64,000 bases of DNA, taken from assembly GCA_040386595.1 (NCBI GenBank), contig JAZKFE010000078.1, forward strand, positions 1 through 64,000, read 5' to 3'. The position numbers were made by a program, and so were the translations under genes. The DNA is from JAKFVC01 sp040386595 (GTDB lineage: Bacteria; Planctomycetota; Planctomycetia; Planctomycetales; Planctomycetaceae). Below the pieces are notes generated by a model, which was given only the letters and a program-made list of their open reading frames with translations, made no database searches and was not told the DNA's origin. This document shows, piece by piece, positions 16,739-26,541 of this stretch (position 1 is the first letter of the stretch; each line of letters opens with the position of its first letter).

Positions 16739-19357
16739 TTACTTCCTGGCGGCTTTCACGCCGCGTTCGGCGTCGATCCGCAGCGTGCCGGAACCGCTGA
16801 GTTGTCGTACGGCTTGACCGTCTTCGGTCACGGTTAAGTCCAAGGTGATTCCCTGATAGCCGCCCGTAAGGCAGTCGTCAGTGGCCTTCAGCGTGAACTT
16901 AATTTCTTGATCGGCGGAAGTGATTTCTTGGAACGGCTCGACCAGTTCGACGCCGCGGGGCAAGCGGCTGAGGGTGGCTTTGGCCTTACCTGCGAAGGGT
17001 TTCAGATGGTTGAGTTTCACCGTGAGTTGCGCGTCTTTACCACGTTCGATAGAAGCCCGGGCGAACTTGGCGTCGATGTGCGGTTCGGCAACGAGCAGTT
17101 TGAACGGTTTTGTCGCCACGTAGGTCCGGCTGGCGGCGTCACGATAGGCGGGGCGTTGGGCGCCACTGACAGCCGAGAGCGTAACTTGATAGTCCCCTGC
17201 TGTCGCATTCCGCGCCGCACCGAGCATGTATTCGCCTTCAGACTTCTCGGTTTGAATCGTGATCGGCGTGCCGGTTGATACACCTTTCGGTTTCCATTCC
17301 ATGGCCACCGTCACCGGTTCGGTGAAGCCTTCTGCACGAACGATTTTAAACTTCAGCGAGATCTCGCCGTTTTGCACCAGGGCGGATTTGGGTTCTTCGA
17401 TTTCGATCGAGAAAGGAGCCACTTCCGTGACGGCGATGGCTAACTTATCCAGCGTATTGAAGAGATAGAAATCATTGTTGCCCGACGCACTCATGGCAAT
17501 CGATTGGCGAAAACCGCTTACGAGCTTTGGTTCTGCATTGTCTTTGACTTCGGGGGCGGCGGGCGTTTTTTCGTTGGGGGCAGGCTTGGCCTCAGTACCG
17601 GGAGGTGTCGGCTCAGTGGCAGGAGATTTTTGTACGTCGATGATGGGACGAGCGACGATCTCGATGAACTGGCCCTGCAACTTCGTGCCTGCTGCCGCTT
17701 CGAACACCACCGAAACGCGAGGCATGTCAGGGGTGACTCGAGGAGCGTGCATGGTCACTCCCTCGGGTAGGCCCAACGCGACCAATTCGAGGTTTCCGTT
17801 GAACGGGCGATTCGTATTCATAATCGACAGCTGAGTGCTGTAGCGTCCGCCGCTCGGCACGTTGATCGATTGCCGCGACTGAGGCTGGAATGCGGCTTCC
17901 GTGTCTTGCGGAATATAGACATACACGGCGTCAGTCTCGGGCGAGACTTCTACGCGGTACACGAAATCTGGCCCCCCGTCGCCGCGGTCATCCAGGACGC
18001 TCAACACATACTGTCCGTCGGCGGGGGCGGTGAAATCGAGGGTGGGATCGAGAGTATCGCGATTCATGCCATTGAACGGGGGGGAACCCAGTTGATTGGG
18101 CTTGGAATCGGCGGCTCGCTGCGGGTTGCCTTTGGCTCCGACTTGTTTAATGGTGAGTGTCGGATCGAGCGGCGAGCCAATCGCGTTGGCCAGGCATTGA
18201 ACCTTAAAGCGATCCCCCTTCTTCGCCGTGAATTGGAAACAGTCAACATCGCCGGGCTTGTCGATGATGCCATTGAAGGCGATCGGAAGGCTGGTGGCGG
18301 TCTGTGATTGGACGGCCTCGTCCGAATCGTTGGGTTCGATCTCCAGGACGTTGTCGAACGGCGAGACTCGAATGGTGTTCGGGGTGGGGGCTGAGACTTT
18401 CGTTTCCGGATCGATGGCGACGAAGGGGAAATCGGTCGAGCGTGTTGGGTCTTGAGTGGGCAGAGTCACTGTTTGGGACCAGTTCCCTTTGGGATCGCCG
18501 AGCACGCGTAAGGCCAATTCTTTACCGGCCGGGCCACCCGCGGGATAGACGCCCGTCGGTCGCGAGAAGTTGCCGAGATGCAAGCGATAGGTATCGTTGT
18601 TGGACGAATAGGTCGAGTGTCGCACTTCCACGTAGTACGGACCGTCCTGGGGGGCGATCAGCGACACGACCGGGTCTTGGATGAACAAGGCCGAGTCATC
18701 GGCGGCGATCAATTTCTTACCGTTGGCGTCGAGAATTGAGACGTGCAAATCGGGAATGCCTTGATCGACTCCCAGGCGAATGGCTTCAATCTCGGCCGAG
18801 ATTCGCTGGCCCTGCTTCGCTTCCAGTTTGAAAAAGTCCACATCCGCCGACTCATTCATGCGGCCTAGGATGGTGCTGTTGGGCTCCACAGGCTGAGCGG
18901 TCTCGCGTCCATCGTTGCGGTTCTCTCGCTGTTGTTCTGCTTCATCAACGGTGGGGAACGGACCGACGAAGAAGCGTTGAAATTCGCTGATTCCCGTGGC
19001 GGTGCGGAGCCGCATGCCATGTGCTCCGAGGGCACAATCTTCGGCAATCTTCAGCTTGACCCGAATGCCCGAACCGGACTCGATCCGATTGCGCCGGCCA
19101 CGAATTTCGACATTGCCTTCCAGCAGTTCCAGCGACTCGACTGTGATCCCAGGTTCGTAGATTAAAATTTCTTCGGGCTTCTCGAAGTACTTGCCCTGGA
19201 ACATGACCTCGACCGTGGTGCCTCGTTGTCCGCCGGGAGGAACAATGCGGGTCAATCGGGGGAGTCCGGCCTGGGTGATTTCGGGAATCAGTCCGAGGAC
19301 GGCGAACATGGCGATGGAGAGTCTGAGCGTGCGAGACGGTGAGGGACTAAAAGGCAT
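16739..19357 (-). CDS. Secreted PPC-domain multidomain protein
   Basis: About 872 residues from the ATG at 19357, chosen because a signal peptide follows (RLSIAMFAVLGLIPEITQAG). Visible units: an IPT/Ig-like start (LTRIVPPGGQRGTTVEVMFQG), a first pre-peptidase C-terminal (PPC) domain with MNESADVDFFKLEAKQGQRI (about 165-265), a second PPC domain with IDKPGDVDCFQFTAKKGDRF (about 350-460), then several Ig-like beta-sandwich segments to the end. A Pro/Ala/Glu-rich linker (PATEPTPPGTEAKPAPNEK) sits near 600. No protease domain is present. PPC domains usually mediate binding or secretion. It is co-directional with DUF1501 upstream and DUF1549/1553 downstream, so it probably acts with them in the envelope. 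Confidence 0.87.
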   Translation of the reverse strand: MPFSPSPSRTLRLSIAMFAVLGLIPEITQAGLPRLTRIVPPGGQRGTTVEVMFQGKYFEKPEEILIYEPGITVESLELLEGNVEIRGRRNRIESGSGIRVKLKIAEDCALGAHGMRLRTATGISEFQRFFVGPFPTVDEAEQQRENRNDGRETAQPVEPNSTILGRMNESADVDFFKLEAKQGQRISAEIEAIRLGVDQGIPDLHVSILDANGKKLIAADDSALFIQDPVVSLIAPQDGPYYVEVRHSTYSSNNDTYRLHLGNFSRPTGVYPAGGPAGKELALRVLGDPKGNWSQTVTLPTQDPTRSTDFPFVAIDPETKVSAPTPNTIRVSPFDNVLEIEPNDSDEAVQSQTATSLPIAFNGIIDKPGDVDCFQFTAKKGDRFKVQCLANAIGSPLDPTLTIKQVGAKGNPQRAADSKPNQLGSPPFNGMNRDTLDPTLDFTAPADGQYVLSVLDDRGDGGPDFVYRVEVSPETDAVYVYIPQDTEAAFQPQSRQSINVPSGGRYSTQLSIMNTNRPFNGNLELVALGLPEGVTMHAPRVTPDMPRVSVVFEAAAGTKLQGQFIEIVARPIIDVQKSPATEPTPPGTEAKPAPNEKTPAAPEVKDNAEPKLVSGFRQSIAMSASGNNDFYLFNTLDKLAIAVTEVAPFSIEIEEPKSALVQNGEISLKFKIVRAEGFTEPVTVAMEWKPKGVSTGTPITIQTEKSEGEYMLGAARNATAGDYQVTLSAVSGAQRPAYRDAASRTYVATKPFKLLVAEPHIDAKFARASIERGKDAQLTVKLNHLKPFAGKAKATLSRLPRGVELVEPFQEITSADQEIKFTLKATDDCLTGGYQGITLDLTVTEDGQAVRQLSGSGTLRIDAERGVKAARK

Positions 19358-19588
19358 CGCGAATTCCAGTCTAACGTGGTGTAGCACCATTAACATTTGC
19401 CGGCGGCAGACTTCAAACCCTCAGTCTTCAGTGGCATGAAAGTGAGGAATTTTTTGGGATGGGCGGGTCAGTGGTTTTTATTGTGCGGGAGTCGCAATTT
19501 TTTAAGCGCTCGAAGGGGCGGAACTTAGCCATGCCAAGGCATTGCCCCGGGGTATCCGTCAAGAAAGGCTGTCGGCCGCCGATTCGTT

Positions 19589-19669
19589 GGGAGGGTGAGG
19601 CTCCTGCCGAACCGCTAAGTCTTTCGGAGTTCAGTAGACCAAGCGGTTCGGCAGGAGCCTCACCCTCCC
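19589..19669. repeat. 28-bp inverted repeat, GEAPAEP-type palindrome
   Basis: Arms at 19589-19616 and 19642-19669 are perfect reverse complements; the arm core is GGTGAGGCTCCTGCCGAACC. Read as protein the arms give GEAPAEP and GSAGASPS, strings often mis-annotated at the ends of planctomycete proteins. The loop is 25 bases. It lies in the 390-base gap between the DUF1501 and PPC genes, where no other gene is seen. It could attenuate read-through between them. Confidence 0.82.
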
Positions 19670-19748
19670 GTGAATTCTTCACGCCGTTGCCTCTCGGAGG
19701 GGCAACGGCTGTGCGAAACAGCGTCTCCATTCGGAGGCGGCCAGAGAG

Positions 19749-21096
19749 CTACGACACCAACTCTTTAACGACCTCGCCGCCGTCGATCACTTCGATCGGC
19801 CGGCCGCCCGGAGCCATGAGTTCTTTGTCCGCGTTGATTCCGATTTGCTTATAAACCGTCGTCAGGACGTCTTCGATCCGAACGGGGTTCTCTTCCGGTT
19901 CGCTGGCCGTGCTATTCGAGGAGCCATACACGAGGCCGCGTTGGAAGCCGCCACCGGCGACCGCCATGGAATAGACTCGAGGGAAGTGATCGCGACCAGC
20001 GGTCGCATTGATCTTCGGCGTCCGGCCGAATTCACTGGTGACCAGCACCAGAGTGCTATCCAACATTCCGCGGTCGTCCAGATCGCTGATCAGCGCGGCA
20101 AGAGCTTGATCGAGTGCCGGAGCTTGCCGACGCATGGCGTTTTCGATGCTGGCGTGATGATCCCAGCCGCCATAGCTGACGGTGGTGAAACGGACGCCAG
20201 CTTCAATCAAACGGCGAGCCAGCAGGAATCTCATTCCCGCTTCGTTCTGACCGTATTTGGCTTTCGTCGCGTCAGATTCCTTATTGATGTCAAAGGCTTC
20301 GCGAGCGGCGGGCGACGAGATCATCGCGTAGGCTCGTTCGTAGAACTTGTCCATCGCGCCCAGCGTCTCGGCCTTGGCGGCAATCTTGCGGAAGTGTTCA
20401 TCCACGGTCTCGCGAATGCGTTGTCGCTTGTAGAAGCGGTCATCATCGACACCCGCCGGCAACATCAAGTCTTTGACTTGATAGCCCGACCGGCCGGGGT
20501 CGCTGCCCAGTCCGAAGGGGCCAAACTGCGAACCAAGATATCCCGTACCGCCGTATTCTCCGGCGTTCGGAACGGCAATATACGGCGGCAAGTTTTGTTT
20601 GGAGCCCAGTTCGTGCGAGACAACCGAACCAATAGCAGGATGGTCGATCGCGGGACTCTTGCGGTAGCCGGTGAACATCGCGTAGCTGGCTCGGCCGTGA
20701 TCAGCCTCTTTGCCGGCGATCGAGCGGATGATGGTCATCTTATCCGCGACCTTGGCAACGTTCGCGAAATTCTCATTCAGGACGACGCCGCGGACATTGG
20801 TCTTCGCGACACCGAACGGTCCGCGGTATTCCAACGGTGCTTCCGGTTTGGGATCCCATGATTCCTGATGAGCCNNNNNNNNNNCCGCCGGGCAGCACGA
20901 TATGGATGACGCCCTTCGCCTGGCCTTCTTTGCTCTCGTAGAACTTCTGGTCTGCCCGAGCTTCCAAGCGGAAGAAGTCTCCCAAGGTCAGACCCAAGGC
21001 CCCGCATACGCCCACTCGCAGGAAGTCGCGGCGATGTGGCTTGGCAAAGTGAGCGGGATCTTCGGCCCAGGTGACGACGTCTTTCGGTGAGTTCAT
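19749..21096 (-). CDS. DUF1501 (sulfatase-fold) Tat-type secreted protein, interrupted by a sequence gap
   Basis: One gene split by the ten Ns at 20875-20884. The ATG at 21096 has GAGGATG upstream. The N-terminus has a twin-arginine-like signal (HRRDFLRVGVCGALGLTLGD). Before the gap it reads VIHIVLPGG; after it, in another frame relative to ten Ns, AHQESWDPKPEAPLEYRGP, the usual continuation in DUF1501. The rest has conserved VSYGGWDHH and TSEFGRTPKI and ends near GGRPIEVIDGG. The family shares the alkaline-phosphatase/sulfatase fold; its reaction is not established. The real gap must be a multiple of three, probably about three bases. It is the first gene of the four-gene run down to 12411. 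Confidence 0.88.
20875..20884. other. Assembly gap (10 N) inside the DUF1501 gene
   Basis: Ten Ns shift the reading frame, while a direct join or a three-base fill keeps it. The number of Ns is therefore a placeholder, not a measured length. Confidence 0.95.
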
Positions 21097-21636
21097 CGAA
21101 TCATCCTCTGCTTTGAACCATTTTGCCCGGATCGACGGGGCTTGGAACCAATCCAAACGTAGACTGTTGGCCATTTTCACAAGGCGTCACAGATACGATG
21201 CTTACTTAGCGGAAATTTTTTCGATTATTTGCCGTCATTCCGGAAATCCCGCGAACAAATGCTGATGCGTGTTGTGCCTCGCTGAAAAAGGCCGCCAAAA
21301 CCCTGACGGATTTCACTTTATTCTATTTGTCTTTTTTGTTCGAGCCTTAGGTGATTTACCCGATCAGACGCTTGGCGTTCATCACCACGGATTTGAAATC
21401 GTCTTCCCACAAGCTGCCGTCTCAATTGCCTTGGGACTCGGCGGAATTTATCGCAAGTTGATGTGAAATATTCGGTTGTGGAAAAACTCTGCTTTGGGAA
21501 CACAGTATTCTCTGCAGGGAAATCTGGGTGAGGAAAATGCCATTTCTTCGTGAACTAAAAACCAAGTGGCTACGTTCTCTCTCCTGAATACTTGATCTGG
21601 CACAGGCCAGTGAAGTTTTTTCGAAGGAGTTTCGTC
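21097..21636. other. Divergent intergenic region
   Basis: 540 bases between the divergent DUF1501 and SPFH loci. Short open frames on both strands lack start signals and domains. No clear hairpin or repeat was seen; promoters for both operons are expected here. Confidence 0.45.
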
Positions 21637-21924
21637 GTGCCCCGCTCTATTCCACCACACCTGCTGGCGCTGGTCCTCCTCTTGGTGTTCCTGTTGTGGG
21701 TCATACTGGTGCATCATTTTCGACGGAATAAGACGGTGCAAAAGTTCTTCGCGGAGGCCATTGGTGATGACACGCCGGAGAACGCTTTACGAACTTTTGA
21801 AATGGCGAAATTACGCCTGACCAAGCACCTGAATCGTGGCGATTTGGATCTCCGCACGCGGCAACAGATCGAGTTGGCGCTGGGGGAAGCACCGACTGCG
21901 GCCGCAACGGATTCTCCAGATTGA
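21637..21924 (+). CDS. Small membrane protein upstream of the SPFH pair
   Basis: Family not recognised. I choose the GTG at 21637 because GAAGGAG lies 7 bases upstream, giving 95 residues. It has a single N-terminal membrane segment (LLALVLLLVFLLWVILVHHF) followed by a basic stop-transfer (RRNK), so the remaining soluble part is probably cytoplasmic. That part is helical (ENALRTFEMAKLRLTKHLNR, TRQQIELALGEAP), ending in a short Ala/Thr tail. It precedes two paralogous SPFH-like genes on the same strand with 155 bases between, so a role beside them is likely (inference). Confidence 0.68.
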   Translation: MPRSIPPHLLALVLLLVFLLWVILVHHFRRNKTVQKFFAEAIGDDTPENALRTFEMAKLRLTKHLNRGDLDLRTRQQIELALGEAPTAAATDSPD

Positions 21925-22079
21925 TGACGAGTGGCTCAGAAGTCACCGATCTGCGGCGCGGATCGGAGTGGGATTTCTGTGTCCCTTCACTCAGCGACCC
22001 CGCAACTCAATTGAGACCGCACCCCGAAAATATTTTGCCCAACGACTGACGCAGCCTGATAAGACAAGTGGAGCAGAAC

Positions 22080-23444
22080 ATGGACCAACAAGATGTCGAT
22101 CGAGACGCGAATTCTTTCTACGAGGCCGTCCATAAACGGTTGCCTTATGTCGCCGCAACGCTGGGGATTCTGATTCTTGCTTGCAGCGCCCCACTGCTCG
22201 TGCAATGGAACAACGAAGAACACTATCAGATCGTGGAATTTCCCGATGGCGATATCGCGGTGATCGACACCACCGGATTCCACGTGCAGGCTTTCGGGCA
22301 AATCTTCACTTATCCCCGCTACGTGGATACCTATTTGTCCAAAGCGGCGGATGAGATGAACAAAGGGGACGCGCGGAATAAGGATTCGTCTGTCCGCGTC
22401 ACGTTCAACGATGGTGGCTGGGGATTCATGTCCAATCACTTGAAGTTCCAAATGCCGGTCACCCGAGAGAAACGGATCGCGCTGCACCGTCATTTTGGCG
22501 AAGGTGGCGAAAAAGCCATTCGTGAGGCAATCGGCCATCATCTGATCAACTGCTTGCAAAACACCGGTCCGCTGATGTCTGGCTCAGAGCATCAATCCCA
22601 ACGCAAAGCCGAGTTCTATCAAGTGGTCTCGGATCAGCTGAGTAAGGGGCTGTACACTATGGAGCGCGTGAAGCAAAAGCTGGAACGTAGTGATCGGACT
22701 GAAGGCTTCGGCGAAGAGCAAGATGTTCAGTATATCACGCGGATCAAACGCACGGTGGAGGGACAGCCCGTGATTTCTTCCGAATCGCCCCTGACCGAGT
22801 ACGGGATTACGGTTGTGCAGTACAACCAGACTGATACGGTCTACGACCCCGACACGGAATCTCAAATCAATGCCAAACGCAACTCGTACCAGTTAGCAGA
22901 AGAGGCCAAGGCGGGCGTGGAGAAGGAACATCAGAAGTTGCAGGAAGTCATTGAAAAAGGTCGCTTATCCGTGGCCAACGTCGAAGCCGAGCAGCAGAAG
23001 ATCAAGAAAGGAATTTTGGTTAATGCCCAGAAAGATCTCGATGTGAAGGGAATCAATCAGCAAGAGCAAGTCACGATTGCCGAGCAGGCTGTCGCAGTGG
23101 CCGGAGAGCACTTGAAGCAGGTCACGACCGAACTCGAAACCTCAAAAGTTGCCGTGAAAATTGCGGAGGCGGACGCCAAGGCGCTGATCTCTTTAAGCGA
23201 AGCGACCCGGGCGAAACTCGATCAGGGTGGCTCGCTGTCTGAGCGAGAAAAATTGATGGCGGAAATGCGGATGCAGCGAAACACGGCGATTGCCAAATCG
23301 ATCTCCGAGATTCCTTCTCCGCGGACCGTCATCCTGGGGCAGAACAAGTCGGGCGGAGGGGGCACCGCATCATCCACCACCGAGACGTTAATGAACCTCA
23401 TTATGCTCCAGCAGTTGAAGAAAGAGGGGCCAGAAAAGCCGTAG
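22080..23444 (+). CDS. SPFH (band 7)-like membrane protein with coiled coil, copy 1
   Basis: 454 residues from the ATG at 22080 (GTGGAG upstream). It has a short cytoplasmic N-terminus, one membrane segment (VAATLGILILACSAPLLVQW, about 27-46), then an SPFH-like domain with QIVEFPDGDIAVIDTTGFH, VRVTFNDGGWGFMSNHLKF and a helix with TGPLMSGSEHQSQRKAEFYQ. From about 275 to 400 it is a long charged coiled coil, then SEIPSPRTVILG and a Gly/Ser linker with a terminal helix. The order is that of flotillin/prohibitin-like scaffolds, but the SPFH part is diverged. It is a paralogue of the next gene (shared NDGG, TGP-MS and ExQSxRKxEF motifs). Such proteins usually oligomerise in membranes. Confidence 0.78.
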   Translation: MDQQDVDRDANSFYEAVHKRLPYVAATLGILILACSAPLLVQWNNEEHYQIVEFPDGDIAVIDTTGFHVQAFGQIFTYPRYVDTYLSKAADEMNKGDARNKDSSVRVTFNDGGWGFMSNHLKFQMPVTREKRIALHRHFGEGGEKAIREAIGHHLINCLQNTGPLMSGSEHQSQRKAEFYQVVSDQLSKGLYTMERVKQKLERSDRTEGFGEEQDVQYITRIKRTVEGQPVISSESPLTEYGITVVQYNQTDTVYDPDTESQINAKRNSYQLAEEAKAGVEKEHQKLQEVIEKGRLSVANVEAEQQKIKKGILVNAQKDLDVKGINQQEQVTIAEQAVAVAGEHLKQVTTELETSKVAVKIAEADAKALISLSEATRAKLDQGGSLSEREKLMAEMRMQRNTAIAKSISEIPSPRTVILGQNKSGGGGTASSTTETLMNLIMLQQLKKEGPEKP

Positions 23445-23558
23445 CGGTTTCTGAGATGGGAAGTGTGAAAACGCAATCGTTTCAGCCGTTCCGATGACCT
23501 TCTTTCCGCTCTTTCCGCTCCTCGAATTAAAACTATACAGAATAGGGAACATCTTCCC

Positions 23559-25100
23559 ATGAAAAAGAACTTAATGAGTCGCAGCATTGTCTTCGCCGGG
23601 TTCGGCGTGACATTTCTCTTTGTTCTGTTTGGAACGTGCTTTGCCAAGAACCAGGCCGACCATTGGCAAGTCTTGCAGTATCCGAACGGCAGGGTTGAGA
23701 TCCGCAATCGACCGGGTTGGTATCCGACATATTTTGCCCGCGTGACAACGTACCCGCGGATGATTAGCGTCTATGGCACGAAGGACTCACGCCCGGAATC
23801 ACCGAGTGATGAATCGGTCAAAGCGTGGTTCAATGATGGTGGTACGGCTGATGTTTCGTGGGTCGTCCGTGTGACGACCCCCTGCCCCACGGAAGAGGAA
23901 GAACGTGACCCGCAACTGATGGAGAAAATGACGCAGAAGCAGCGCGAATTCCATCGGCAGTTCACAGGGAACGTCGCCAATGCCCGGAATGCGGTTCGCT
24001 CGGCGGTGCGGAACGTCATCCAGCAGACGGGGCCCATCATGAGCTCCACTGAAAACCAAAGTGCCCGTAAAGGTGAATTCTGGCATCAGATTCATGCTCA
24101 GTTGCGTGACGGTATGTTTGCCATGAAGCCGGTGGTGATTAAGACCAATACGGGTGTCTCCTCCATGTTGCAGGCGATGAAGAAAGGCAATGACGCTCCG
24201 CTCGCTGCTGACGTGACCAAAACTCCTGTCGCGGGTAAAAAGGATGCGATTCGTCCGCTCGTCGGCAGTGTGCTCGAGGAACATTCCATTTCCGCTTCGG
24301 AAACCGTGATGGCCGCTGAGATTGTTCGCGATGCCAAAACGGGTTTGCCTGTGATTTCGACGCCGTCGGCCTTGGATCAATACGGTATGAAGGTGCTCCA
24401 GTTCGCAATTCTGGAAACCGATTTTGACGTAGAAACGGTCAAAAAGTTCGGAGCGAAAAAGCAGCTTTATTTGCAAGCAGAACAGTCCAAAGCGGCGACC
24501 ATCCAGAACGTCCAAGAGCGGTTCAAACGTGTTGCCCAAGGGGAACGCGAAATTGCCGAGGAACAATGGACCGCCGAAAAAGACCGGGCCGAAAAGCGAA
24601 TCCAGGCGGAAGCGACTCAGGAGAAGGAACTGACCATCAAGGAAACCTTGCGCGTTGAAGCGGAAACCAAAGCGTTGGTGGCCGAAGTGAAGCTGAAGCT
24701 GCAAAACACCCTGGAGAAAATTGCGGAGATCAAAGCCCAGGTGGCGGAAAATGACAAGCTGGTAGCAGAGATTGCGGCCAAAGCGCGGGAGCAGCAGATT
24801 GAGATTGCCGGAGCCATTTCGGATCGCGACAAGGGGCTGGGCGAAATTCAGGTCCAGGAAATGGAGGCCGTGACATCGGCGTTGCGAAACCTCAAGGTGC
24901 CGGACACGGTGATCTTGTCCCCGGATGCTCTGCAGCCGAATGCTGGGACCGCGATGGAGCAGGCATTGCCCAGCCTGCAATTGTTAAAGACGTTTGGTCT
25001 GTTGAAAGGGGAAAATGAATTCAAAATTCCGCCGAAACAGCTGCAGCCCAAGAAAGATGCCGACAAGGCAACGGTCACCTCAACAGAGGGCATGAAATAG
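23559..25100 (+). CDS. SPFH (band 7)-like protein with coiled coil, copy 2
   Basis: 513 residues. The N-terminus is a signal anchor (SIVFAGFGVTFLFVLFGTCF). The SPFH-like region has VLQYPNGRVEIRNRPGWYP, VKAWFNDGGTADVSWVVRV, TGPIMSSTENQSARKGEFWH and, after an insert of about 60 residues, ALDQYGMKVLQFAILETDF. A long Ala/Glu/Lys coiled coil fills about 300-430, followed by LRNLKVPDTVILSP, matching the end of copy 1. The C-terminal tail is lysine-rich. Relative to copy 1 it has an extra insert (residues about 205-250, MLQAMKKGNDAPLAADV). It lies 114 bases after copy 1. The pair may form a hetero-oligomer (inference). Its localisation is membrane-anchored, with the coiled coil on the outer face if the anchor is uncleaved. 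Confidence 0.78.
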   Translation: MKKNLMSRSIVFAGFGVTFLFVLFGTCFAKNQADHWQVLQYPNGRVEIRNRPGWYPTYFARVTTYPRMISVYGTKDSRPESPSDESVKAWFNDGGTADVSWVVRVTTPCPTEEEERDPQLMEKMTQKQREFHRQFTGNVANARNAVRSAVRNVIQQTGPIMSSTENQSARKGEFWHQIHAQLRDGMFAMKPVVIKTNTGVSSMLQAMKKGNDAPLAADVTKTPVAGKKDAIRPLVGSVLEEHSISASETVMAAEIVRDAKTGLPVISTPSALDQYGMKVLQFAILETDFDVETVKKFGAKKQLYLQAEQSKAATIQNVQERFKRVAQGEREIAEEQWTAEKDRAEKRIQAEATQEKELTIKETLRVEAETKALVAEVKLKLQNTLEKIAEIKAQVAENDKLVAEIAAKAREQQIEIAGAISDRDKGLGEIQVQEMEAVTSALRNLKVPDTVILSPDALQPNAGTAMEQALPSLQLLKTFGLLKGENEFKIPPKQLQPKKDADKATVTSTEGMK

Positions 25101-25521
25101 CGGCATTCGATCACTAGGAGTTCCAGTTCTCGCAGATGTGTCTTGTAGATGCGGGGCCGACATTCGCAGTCGATAACAGTTTGAAATTTCACGAGTTACG
25201 TTGCCGTGGCCTGCGCCAGACCTCCTGGTGCGGGCCAATTTTTCGACGGTAATCGCGTTCCTCGAATTTCAGCTCGACAATAGTTTAGACGGACCTGGAA
25301 GCTCGGGATGTTTCGGTACTCCGTTTCGCTCAAAAATTGACCCTCGAATGTCTCTGTGTTGATGCGATACGAAAAAGAATCCAGATTCGTTGATATTGCG
25401 ACAAAGTCCCCTTGTACAGACCACTCAGGATAGTTCTATTATGCAGAGCCGCTCTAAATAGCCCCGATTCTGCGGGTTTTTGTCGAAATCATCTTTCTAG
25501 CTCCAATTCCTGAGGTGCGTG
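25101..25521. other. Intergenic region without a convincing gene
   Basis: About 420 bases, more AT-rich towards the DUF1559 gene. No coding frame, repeat or strong hairpin was seen; it probably holds the promoter of the DUF1559 gene. Confidence 0.45.
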
Positions 25522-26517
25522 ATGAGACGAGCGAAAAACCAAGCGTTTACGCTAATCGAACTTTTGGTTGTGATTGCGATCATCGCAGTCTTGATCGCCC
25601 TACTGCTGCCGGCGGTCCAACAAGCACGAGAAGCGGCCCGGCGTTCCCAGTGCAAGAACAACATAAAACAGTTGGGGCTGGCACTCCACAACTACCACGA
25701 CGCGTTTTTGGTGTTCCCACCAGGCGGGACGACTTGCACCGGGTCCCTGACCTCTTATCCAACTCTGTCTGGTCACAGTCTGTTCGCCAGCCTTTTGCCG
25801 TACATCGACCAGGGACCCTTGTTTAACCAGATCAACTCTGGCTATGGCGGTTTCAATACCGGCGGTGTCGGCAGTTATGACGTCAAAAGCGAACAAGGAA
25901 CATTGCAAGTCCTCCAGGCCTTTCTCTGCCCAACCTCATCCACGGCAACGTTCAACGGCTATCAATTCATCACTCCGGGCGGTTCGCCCTATCCGCTAAT
26001 CGGCTCGCAGGCCACCACGAACTATGTGGGAATCATGGGGTCCTCGCAGAGCGGCTCGGTTCGATCGAACACTGGCACGTTTTATCTGAACAGTAAAAAC
26101 GGAACACGTGACATGACCGACGGTACCTCTAATTCGATGGTGATTGGCGAGTACAGTGGTCTGGCGAAGGGGCAGACCAAGACTTCGGTTGGCACTGCGG
26201 GACCGCAGACGACCTATGGTTGGTTCAACACCCCCGCCTGGTACGGATTTTATGATGACGGCGGATCTAGCGACTACGCCATTCAGATGGGCGCCTACAA
26301 GACGGTGACGTATGCGCCAAACACGGCGTGGTTCTTGGGCACCGGCGCACAACAAGCGACGAAGACCTTCAACCAGTCGCTGAAAAGCTCACATGTGGGC
26401 GGATTGCACATTTTAATGGGCGATGGTGCGGTGCGCTTTATGAGCGAGAACATCTACCTGCAAACGATGTACGACTTGGCAGATATTTCTGATCAGCATC
26501 CGCTGGGCGAATTCTAA
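25522..26517 (+). CDS. DUF1559 protein with prepilin-type N-terminus
   Basis: 331 residues from the ATG at 25522, with TGAGG upstream. The N-terminus is a type IV prepilin-like cleavage/methylation signal (FTLIELLVVIAIIAVLIALL), then AVQQAREAARRSQCKNNIKQ, the conserved DUF1559 stretch. The C-terminal H-x9-DG motif is present: HVGGLHILMGDGAVRFMSENI. The family is greatly expanded in planctomycetes and is thought to form pseudopilin-like surface proteins; the exact role is unknown. A strong terminator follows, and a lipoprotein gene of the type often found beside DUF1559 genes comes after it. Confidence 0.94.
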   Translation: MRRAKNQAFTLIELLVVIAIIAVLIALLLPAVQQAREAARRSQCKNNIKQLGLALHNYHDAFLVFPPGGTTCTGSLTSYPTLSGHSLFASLLPYIDQGPLFNQINSGYGGFNTGGVGSYDVKSEQGTLQVLQAFLCPTSSTATFNGYQFITPGGSPYPLIGSQATTNYVGIMGSSQSGSVRSNTGTFYLNSKNGTRDMTDGTSNSMVIGEYSGLAKGQTKTSVGTAGPQTTYGWFNTPAWYGFYDDGGSSDYAIQMGAYKTVTYAPNTAWFLGTGAQQATKTFNQSLKSSHVGGLHILMGDGAVRFMSENIYLQTMYDLADISDQHPLGEF

Positions 26518-26541
26518 TCGCGAGTGCTCTCCGTCTTTTGA

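Noticed and set aside
19845..20861. 338-codon open frame on the plus strand
   Set aside because: Antisense to the DUF1501 gene with its conserved EFGRTP and GGWDHH motifs; a GC-rich shadow frame.
23799..24980. 393-codon open frame on the minus strand
   Set aside because: Antisense to SPFH-like copy 2; Phe/His/Arg-rich with no domain.
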